Assembly (NCBI RefSeq): GCF_002104475.1
Contig: NZ_NBOF01000003.1
Coordinates: 186,001-250,000, forward strand
Length of the DNA stretch: 64,000 bases
Direction of reading: 5' to 3'
Origin: Cognaticolwellia mytili
GTDB lineage: Bacteria > Pseudomonadota > Gammaproteobacteria > Enterobacterales > Alteromonadaceae
A model generated the notes under the pieces. That model was not told the DNA's origin. It made no database searches and saw nothing but the letters and a program-made list of their open reading frames with translations. Both the position numbers and the translations under genes were made by a program. The number at the start of each line of letters is the position of its first letter. Position 1 is the stretch's first letter. Of the stretch, positions 58,244 to 64,000 are shown piece by piece.

Positions 58244-58480
58244 GTGGTGGCAAAAGATAATTCTAAATACCTATTCAATAGTGAAAGGTATGGTAAAGGA
58301 CGTTTGGTGCTTGCGGTAGTAAGTGCATATATTAATAAACATCAGCCAACAATAAAAGAATTGAGGGAAACATTCAGCAGGGATCTGCAAGGGAGCATAC
58401 CTATTTGCAACCGAGAGAAGCTAACAAGTGGGATAGCCTCTAATATATCAACTATAACAAAAATAAAGGAACTCAAATGA
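58244..58480 (+). CDS. Small protein, 78 residues, resembling an orphan defence-associated domain
   Basis: GTG codons at 58244 and 58247 are in frame, with TTGGAG upstream. The 78-residue product contains YGKGRLVLAVVSAYINKHQP followed by TIKELRETFSRDLQGS. This pattern recurs as a short N- or C-terminal module in several restriction- and nuclease-associated proteins. Here it stands alone. Its stop overlaps the dynamin-like gene start (ATGA), so it is translationally coupled to it. A DNA- or partner-binding role is a guess. Confidence 0.65.
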   Translation: MVAKDNSKYLFNSERYGKGRLVLAVVSAYINKHQPTIKELRETFSRDLQGSIPICNREKLTSGIASNISTITKIKELK

Positions 58481-60702
58481 GTGTTTTTAATAAAAATAAA
58501 ATTGTAATTGCTTCGAGACAAGCAACGTTAAAGTTGCTTAGACAAACAAAGGAAATTGCTAAAGAAGTCAATTTATCGCCTGACATGAAAAAGTCATTCA
58601 ATCTTGATATGGGCAATCTTAAACAAAGTACAGAAAAATTAGAGCTTGTACTCTCTGTTGTTGGCATTATGAAAGCAGGGAAGTCGACCTTAATTAATAG
58701 CATTGTTGGTAAAGAGCTCTTACCAAGTCGTAACACAGCGATGACTGTTATCCCAACTTATATCAAACATGATAAAAGTACTACAGGGGTTAACTACCAA
58801 TTTAAACACGCAGAAAAGTTTAGTAATCTTTTAAAACAGTTAAAAAAAAATGGCTTTAATACTAGCAATGAAAACTCTTTCATTGCAAAACGAATAACCA
58901 ATAATAACTTCACTTTTAATCAGACATTAAGCAATCTTGGGCAGGTACACGAAGAGCTTGAGGTGATTAATGATATATGCCGCTATTGCTTTGAACAAAC
59001 AAAATATCGAGAAAAACTTAATAAGATGTTTCGAGATTCAGACGATTTTCCAACCTTATTCACAGAATTTAAGGTGCTGGAAAGTGTAGAGACCGGTTGT
59101 GATGTCAGTAATTTTGTGGTGGTGGATACCCCTGGTGCCAATGAAGCTAGATTACCTATTCTCAAAAATATTGTTGATCAACAAATAGCACGCTCATCAG
59201 CCTTGCTGTTAGTACTCAATTATACAGATTTAGCCTCTGAAGCAGATGAAGCTATGCGTCAACGGATAAAAGAAGAAGCTGGCGCTTATAAAGACAGGCT
59301 TATTGTGGCTGTTAATCGCTTTGATGCGAAAGATCACAGGTCAATGAAGCGGTCAGAAACAGTTCGCTTTGTAAAAGAAGAGTTACTTGACGATATACAA
59401 CTAGATGATGACTATATTTTTCCTGTCTCCGCGCGCAATGCATTACTAAGTAGCCAAGCATTAGAGTTTCTAGCGAGCCATGAAAAGTTTGAGCTAGCAG
59501 GATTGCAAGGGTGGCAAAGTGATTTTCTTAATAACACCACCAGTGGCGAATGGGATGAAGAGGATGAGGATGACCTAGCAACAATTGAAGACTCAAAGGA
59601 GACACTTCGTTTAGCTAAAAAGATGTTTAAAAGCTCTCAAATAGGTGCGTTTATTGATACCGCTATTACCAGAGCGTATCAAAATGCAGGGCCTGATACT
59701 TTAATTGCATCTTTATCAAAGTTAAGAAAACTCATAGATACACGTTTAGTTACTTGTTTAGAGGCTGATATAGATTCTTCAAGAAGAACGATAGAAGAGT
59801 TAAAGCTAAGAGTCAGCCAAGTAGAAGAAGGTTTAAATTCTTTAAAGGAGTTAATGTCATCTACTGAAAAAAAGTTAATGAGTTGGCAGGATAATCAAAC
59901 TACGGATACAGATGATATTATAAAAAAGTGTTTAGATTCGATTGATACATATACTCTTGAATTTAAAAAGAAGATACCAGGAAAACAACCCATTTGGTTT
60001 CAGGATGTGATGTCTCTTTTTAAAAGTAATTCAGTTAGTGTATCAACTGATAAAGATTGCGAGGAGTATTTTAAAGAAAAATTAATTAAATTTGTGTCCG
60101 TGATACAAGAGGCTATAGATAAAAAACTACAGGAAAGTTCTGCCCTATTAGCCGAAGACTTGCAAAGTGATGTGAGTAATTTTACTAGTTTCATGGAGAA
60201 GACGGTTTTAGATAGTATTAATTTAACACCTCGCTCATTAGATATAAACATACAGTTTGATCATGACGCTATAGAAAAGAACGATTACATTGAAGAAGAA
60301 ACTAAAACTAAAAGACGTGCACGCAAAATATTTGGTTTTAGCCTTGCTTGGTTTCCTTTTGACTCAATAGCCTATGAAACATATAAGGAGACAACGACAA
60401 AATTTAACAAAGAGTCATATATTAAGGCGTTAACAGAGCAACTGAAGGCTATTCATAAAGATAATTTATCTCTTATAAAAGAGAAGTTACAAGGTGTTGC
60501 TGATGAATATCAATATGAAATTAGTCAGCTATGCGAAATTATTCAATATAGTTCAAACTCAGCAATTGAAGAGAAAAATAGAGTTACTGAAGAAGAAACA
60601 TATCGGGAGCAGTACTTTCGTTCGCAAATATGTGGCCTTGATAATATATCGATCAATAGCGAAGAAATTGTTTGTGGCTTAGAAAAAGAGAAGGAAGCTT
60701 AA
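58477..60702 (+). CDS. Dynamin-like GTPase, RdcA/CrfC (YjdA) family
   Basis: A 741-residue dynamin-family GTPase, almost the length of E. coli CrfC/RdcA (742). The G domain has G1 GIMKAGKS (63-70), the dynamin-type SRNTAMTVIPTYI switch I, G3 DTPGANEARLPIL (217-220) and G4 NRFD (280-283). Long helical bundle and coiled-coil regions follow (about 430-560 and 640-700), as in bacterial dynamin-like proteins. E. coli RdcA works with RdcB to stimulate the diguanylate cyclase DgcE, and as CrfC binds the beta clamp. No GGDEF gene is present here. The next gene is an RdcB-like protein, 1 base away, and a patatin follows. Confidence 0.85.
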   Translation: MSVFNKNKIVIASRQATLKLLRQTKEIAKEVNLSPDMKKSFNLDMGNLKQSTEKLELVLSVVGIMKAGKSTLINSIVGKELLPSRNTAMTVIPTYIKHDKSTTGVNYQFKHAEKFSNLLKQLKKNGFNTSNENSFIAKRITNNNFTFNQTLSNLGQVHEELEVINDICRYCFEQTKYREKLNKMFRDSDDFPTLFTEFKVLESVETGCDVSNFVVVDTPGANEARLPILKNIVDQQIARSSALLLVLNYTDLASEADEAMRQRIKEEAGAYKDRLIVAVNRFDAKDHRSMKRSETVRFVKEELLDDIQLDDDYIFPVSARNALLSSQALEFLASHEKFELAGLQGWQSDFLNNTTSGEWDEEDEDDLATIEDSKETLRLAKKMFKSSQIGAFIDTAITRAYQNAGPDTLIASLSKLRKLIDTRLVTCLEADIDSSRRTIEELKLRVSQVEEGLNSLKELMSSTEKKLMSWQDNQTTDTDDIIKKCLDSIDTYTLEFKKKIPGKQPIWFQDVMSLFKSNSVSVSTDKDCEEYFKEKLIKFVSVIQEAIDKKLQESSALLAEDLQSDVSNFTSFMEKTVLDSINLTPRSLDINIQFDHDAIEKNDYIEEETKTKRRARKIFGFSLAWFPFDSIAYETYKETTTKFNKESYIKALTEQLKAIHKDNLSLIKEKLQGVADEYQYEISQLCEIIQYSSNSAIEEKNRVTEEETYREQYFRSQICGLDNISINSEEIVCGLEKEKEA

Positions 60703-60703
60703 A

Positions 60704-61537
60704 ATGAGTGAACATGAAAAGTCTGTAGATAAACTTGTCGGCCAATATAGTTTTTTAGCAGATGCAGCATTTATTGAACTTCAAAACTCTATTAACGTGT
60801 CAAAAGATCAAAATGATACGATGAAAAATAATAATGCATTTGTTACTCGTGCAGTTAATTTGGTTTTTGGTACACAAGATAAAAAGCAGCACCAAGTTAA
60901 CGAAGAGTTCACCAATGCCATAGAAAAACTATCTGAGTTAGATGAAAGAAGAGTAAAACAGCTAATTCAAACGCAGCAAGGCTTAAAAAAAACCATTAGC
61001 GCCATACTTGAGTTGAAAAAAGACGTAAGAGTGTGGAAAGAGCGCTTTGAGTTAGCGCTAAGTTCGTTAGATGAACGCGTGAATGTATTAGAACAGAAAG
61101 TAGCTATCCGCGACCGAGTAAGAACGGTTATTAATAAATGGCAATGTCAAGATGACCAAATATCAGCCTATTTCAGTTTAGTGATGTTACTAACCCAGCT
61201 TAAGTGGGAATGTATTAGTAATGATGAAATTGAAGATAGTGTTTTTCTAGAATGGGTTAAAAGTGAAGTATTAGCAGCCTTTAAAAGTAAGTTTGGCTGT
61301 TCACCAGAACAACTTGTTCCTATATATCATGAAATTGAGTTGGCTAAATTGGATAAAGATAAATCACCAATAATGCTCGATGCAATTAAGCTAGCACTGG
61401 GAAGTATAGAAAATTCGATGTACCAATTTACTTCAAAAGTGCTTTTAGAAGGTATACAAGAAAACGAATTTGACGTTATGCCAGTGATGTCTGTGTCACG
61501 TTTAACTAGTTCACTTTTAGAGGGAAGACTTCGATGA
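60704..61537 (+). CDS. RdcB (YjcZ)-like protein, partner of the dynamin-like GTPase
   Basis: A 277-residue helical protein. Residues about 90-130 form a coiled coil (ILELKKDVRVWKERFELALS, LDERVNVLEQKVAIRDRV). The C-terminal half is an all-helical domain with IKLALGSIENSMYQFTSKVLLEG. Length, layout and adjacency to the YjdA-type GTPase match E. coli YjcZ (RdcB), the direct partner of RdcA. It starts 1 base after the GTPase stop and overlaps the patatin start, so all three should be made in coordinated amounts. Confidence 0.75.
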   Translation: MSEHEKSVDKLVGQYSFLADAAFIELQNSINVSKDQNDTMKNNNAFVTRAVNLVFGTQDKKQHQVNEEFTNAIEKLSELDERRVKQLIQTQQGLKKTISAILELKKDVRVWKERFELALSSLDERVNVLEQKVAIRDRVRTVINKWQCQDDQISAYFSLVMLLTQLKWECISNDEIEDSVFLEWVKSEVLAAFKSKFGCSPEQLVPIYHEIELAKLDKDKSPIMLDAIKLALGSIENSMYQFTSKVLLEGIQENEFDVMPVMSVSRLTSSLLEGRLR

Positions 61538-62514
61538 AAATTGGTTTAGTTTTATCAGGTGGTGCTGCGAAAGGGGCTTACCATGTAGGTATATTGAAAG
61601 CACTCTATGTAAATAACATTGACGTTGATATCTATTCAGGCGCAAGTATAGGGGCACTAAACGCAGTAATTGCGGCCTCAGCGCCTAGTATGGCTGAGGC
61701 ATATGAACGTTTAGAGTCAGTTTGGCAGGATCTAGCTGTTAATAATCCAGTTAAGGTAAATGAAAAGGCTGTTTTTATCAGTTTAGCTAAGGCACTTGCC
61801 ACTTTAGCTGCTTCATACCCAAATCCACTAGCAAGAAAAGCCGGCACAGCTGCGGGAGTAGTCATTAAGCAATTTTCTAATGACGAAGGGCTGTTAGATG
61901 ATCAACCTATTTTGGATAAGTTTAACCAGTATGTAGATTTGAATAACAAGTCGGCATGGTCAGATATTTGGGTTTCTACCTTTGAAGGTACAGGATATGA
62001 AGCTGTTACCGAGTTTATAAAAAGCGAGCTAGGTATTGACGGCAAAAGTGCCCATTATCATGAACTGAAAACCTTGAGTGATGATAAGCTTTTCGAAATA
62101 GTTATGGCTTCTGCGGCATTACCTCTACTTTATCAAACGAGAACTATTGATGGTAAAACACATTATGATGGCGGTATAAGAGATAATACACCAGTAAAAG
62201 AGTTAATAGGAAAGTGTGATATCTGCTTTGTAAGTCATCTTTCAAATGGCGCAAACTTCAATCGCCATGATTACGATTTATCTCACACGAAAATAGTTGA
62301 AATTCGTCCTAATGATAAATTTGTTACAGAAGAAGGTACATTGTCTGCTGTCCAATCAATGATGAACTTTTCAAAAGATAAAATTAATTACCTTACTGAT
62401 ATGGGCTATGAAAACGCCTCTAGTGTATTAAAAGAATTAAAACGGAAAGGTAATTTAGAACTAAAAGTTGAAAATGAGCTTAATGAAATAGATATGCTGT
62501 TGGCAAAACTCTAG
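61534..62514 (+). CDS. Patatin-like phospholipase
   Basis: A 326-residue patatin-fold acyl hydrolase. The oxyanion motif is SGGAAKGAYHVG (9-15), the nucleophile S38 is in SGASIGALNA (GxSxG), and the catalytic aspartate D212 is in YDGGIRDN (DGG form). No signal peptide is present, so it should act from the cytoplasm. Patatin effectors in known anti-phage systems (CBASS, CapV) degrade the inner membrane. The ATG overlaps the RdcB-like stop (ATGA). It may be an effector controlled by the GTPase pair; a housekeeping lipase role is the alternative. Confidence 0.9.
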   Translation: MKIGLVLSGGAAKGAYHVGILKALYVNNIDVDIYSGASIGALNAVIAASAPSMAEAYERLESVWQDLAVNNPVKVNEKAVFISLAKALATLAASYPNPLARKAGTAAGVVIKQFSNDEGLLDDQPILDKFNQYVDLNNKSAWSDIWVSTFEGTGYEAVTEFIKSELGIDGKSAHYHELKTLSDDKLFEIVMASAALPLLYQTRTIDGKTHYDGGIRDNTPVKELIGKCDICFVSHLSNGANFNRHDYDLSHTKIVEIRPNDKFVTEEGTLSAVQSMMNFSKDKINYLTDMGYENASSVLKELKRKGNLELKVENELNEIDMLLAKL

Positions 62515-62660
62515 TTCATAGGCTTACAAATTATATTATTAAAATAGTTTGTGGTAATTCGTTTTCAATACCTTTAACTAAGTAAACTTCTTAGTGGTAA
62601 TTTTGATAATTCTATGATTTTTAAAGAGTAAGTTGATATGTTGTTAGATGGAGTTAATTG

Positions 62661-64000
62661 ATGAGTAATCTTGCAGAATTCAGAAAAAATTATTTTCTAC
62701 GACAGGAGTATGCTTTAGCAACAGGGCGGACTGTCGATAATCTATTAAACCGTAGTAAAGCTTTACATGGCAATACTCAGTTTATGTCATTTTTACAGCA
62801 AACTGAATCAAGCTCAAGCCCTATAAATTGGTTGGATGAAGGCCAGTGTTTAAATGCCAGTATTCATGGCTTGAAACAAACAGCAAAAGAAATTACTGAG
62901 CTAGAGGATTGGTTGGGTTTTTCTTATCCTGATATTTTATTTCACTTAGCACATAAACACAGCACAACTACCCTAGAAAAAATATTTGACTGTGAACCAA
63001 ATGAAGACTGGGGAGATGTGACAAAAGGAGACATAAAACCGCTATTAGGAGAATTTCATTGGTGGTGTAGCTTCATTAATGAATTGGATTTACATGAACA
63101 TGATTTTGAAGCGGCACAAGATCTTTTAGTCTTCCTTGAGCAGCCTTTATTTAAGCAGTTAAAACGTTTAGTTGATGTTGTTGAACTCGCAAATTGGGAA
63201 TTAGATGTTGGTGTCTTTGAAAATATCATCACAGGTTTAAACAATAGCAATAAAAACTTTATTACAGAATGGCTTTCATCATTAAAAGCTTTTAGTCATT
63301 ACAATGCAAAAAGTCACCGTGAGTACAAATCATTACATTCATGGCTTTTTCTCTCATTAATAGCTCAAACATATGGCTACAAAAGTAACTTATGGGCAAC
63401 AAAGCAACAATGGCAAAAATTAGGTTGTGAGCTTAAAGAAGATGCAAAGCCTGCACCCGTGTTTCATTATTTTAAAATTGAACACGAAAATGAATTTGTA
63501 TATGAAGAAGAGCAAAAATTAGAAAGTAGTTTTGGGCGTAAAATATCAATTGTATATAACGCTGATCAAGTCATTGGCTTTGAAGGTAAAAGCTTTGCTG
63601 AGACTAAAGTGAGTGAATTACCTATATTAGAACGACGCATTGCCGAACTTAACATACACATAGAACATTCTAATGATGGAGCTGCTTATTGTCTAAGTGA
63701 TGATTATATTACTATGCCACATAAGGAGTTGTTCAAAGCAAAAGATAGTACTAAGGCTTACTATGCAACATTATTACATGAAATGGTGCATTGGACCGGG
63801 CATGAATCACGATGTAAACGCACTTTTGGTAAAAGTTTTGAGGACCCTGCTTACGCCTTTGAAGAGCTAGTCGCTGAAATTGGTTCATCTTTTTTATGCG
63901 CTCGTTTTGGTTTAACTAAAGAGGTTAGAGCTAATTCAATTGAATATATCGCAGGTTGGCTTGATGGATTTGATGATAACCAGTGGATTAAAACCTTAGA
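62661..64000 (+). CDS. ArdC-like protein with zincin metalloprotease domain (3' end outside window)
   Basis: The frame starts at the ATG at 62661 (GATGGAG upstream) and stays open for 446 residues to the window end. An unusual N-terminal helical region covers about 1-225. The stretch YGYKSNLWATKQQWQKLGCE and KPAPVFHYFK then matches the ssDNA-binding half of ArdC antirestriction proteins. The C-terminal half has the zinc motif TLLHEMVHWTGH (H373, E374, H377) and a downstream AFEELVAEIGSSFL that can give the third ligand. ArdC proteins protect incoming DNA from restriction. This one is longer at the N-terminus than ordinary ArdC. It lies near a type I system. Confidence 0.8.
   Translation, partial: MSNLAEFRKNYFLRQEYALATGRTVDNLLNRSKALHGNTQFMSFLQQTESSSSPINWLDEGQCLNASIHGLKQTAKEITELEDWLGFSYPDILFHLAHKHSTTTLEKIFDCEPNEDWGDVTKGDIKPLLGEFHWWCSFINELDLHEHDFEAAQDLLVFLEQPLFKQLKRLVDVVELANWELDVGVFENIITGLNNSNKNFITEWLSSLKAFSHYNAKSHREYKSLHSWLFLSLIAQTYGYKSNLWATKQQWQKLGCELKEDAKPAPVFHYFKIEHENEFVYEEEQKLESSFGRKISIVYNADQVIGFEGKSFAETKVSELPILERRIAELNIHIEHSNDGAAYCLSDDYITMPHKELFKAKDSTKAYYATLLHEMVHWTGHESRCKRTFGKSFEDPAYAFEELVAEIGSSFLCARFGLTKEVRANSIEYIAGWLDGFDDNQWIKTL

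Overview
The window is a 64 kb piece of an AT-rich marine gammaproteobacterial chromosome. It looks like the Alteromonadales, near Colwellia or Thalassotalea. This placement is inferred from gene content and gene order: rplU-rpmA-obgE, lptD-surA-pdxA-rsmA-apaG-apaH, amgK-murU-djlA, large TonB-dependent receptors and RAYT/REP elements. No rRNA gene, complete tRNA gene or CRISPR array was seen.

Region 1 (1-12.3 kb) is a corrinoid locus. It opens with the 3' end of a TonB-dependent receptor. A minus-strand cluster follows (cobC, cbiB, cobD: aminopropanol arm and nucleotide-loop phosphatase). Divergent from it, a cobalamin riboswitch leads a plus-strand operon: a BtuM-like S component, cbiA, a secreted membrane-anchored CobN-like chelatase, a TolQ/ExbB-like channel, a DUF2149 protein and the adenosyltransferase cobO. 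The CobN-TolQ-DUF2149 trio has no AAA+ chelatase subunits beside it and looks like a proton-motive-force-driven periplasmic tetrapyrrole machine.

Region 2 (12.4-17.2 kb) is small accessory DNA: a periplasmic solute-binding-like protein, a RAYT transposase with REP-like repeats, a decayed second copy, and a three-gene operon of small membrane or DNA-binding proteins.

Region 3 (17.2-40.4 kb) is mostly core genome: galM, ispB, rplU-rpmA, obgE, folA, a chemoreceptor, the apaH-to-lptD operon, amgK-murU, djlA, a zinc-uptake locus with no ATPase gene, and an orphan TonB-dependent receptor. A 159-bp element with perfect 16-bp terminal inverted repeats sits between rpmA and obgE.

Region 4 (40.4-64 kb) is an accessory or defence island. 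It holds a membrane protein paired with a secreted caspase-like protease carrying Ig-like repeats, then a small integrative element (AlpA, Rep, tyrosine integrase). A complete type I restriction system (hsdR, hsdM, hsdS) follows. Next comes a tightly packed run: a divergent helicase, a 78-residue protein, a dynamin-like GTPase resembling E. coli RdcA/CrfC (YjdA), an RdcB (YjcZ)-like protein and a patatin-like phospholipase. An ArdC-like metalloprotease runs off the right edge. The RdcA-RdcB-patatin cassette, coupled by overlapping or nearly touching genes, is the best candidate here for an undescribed system.
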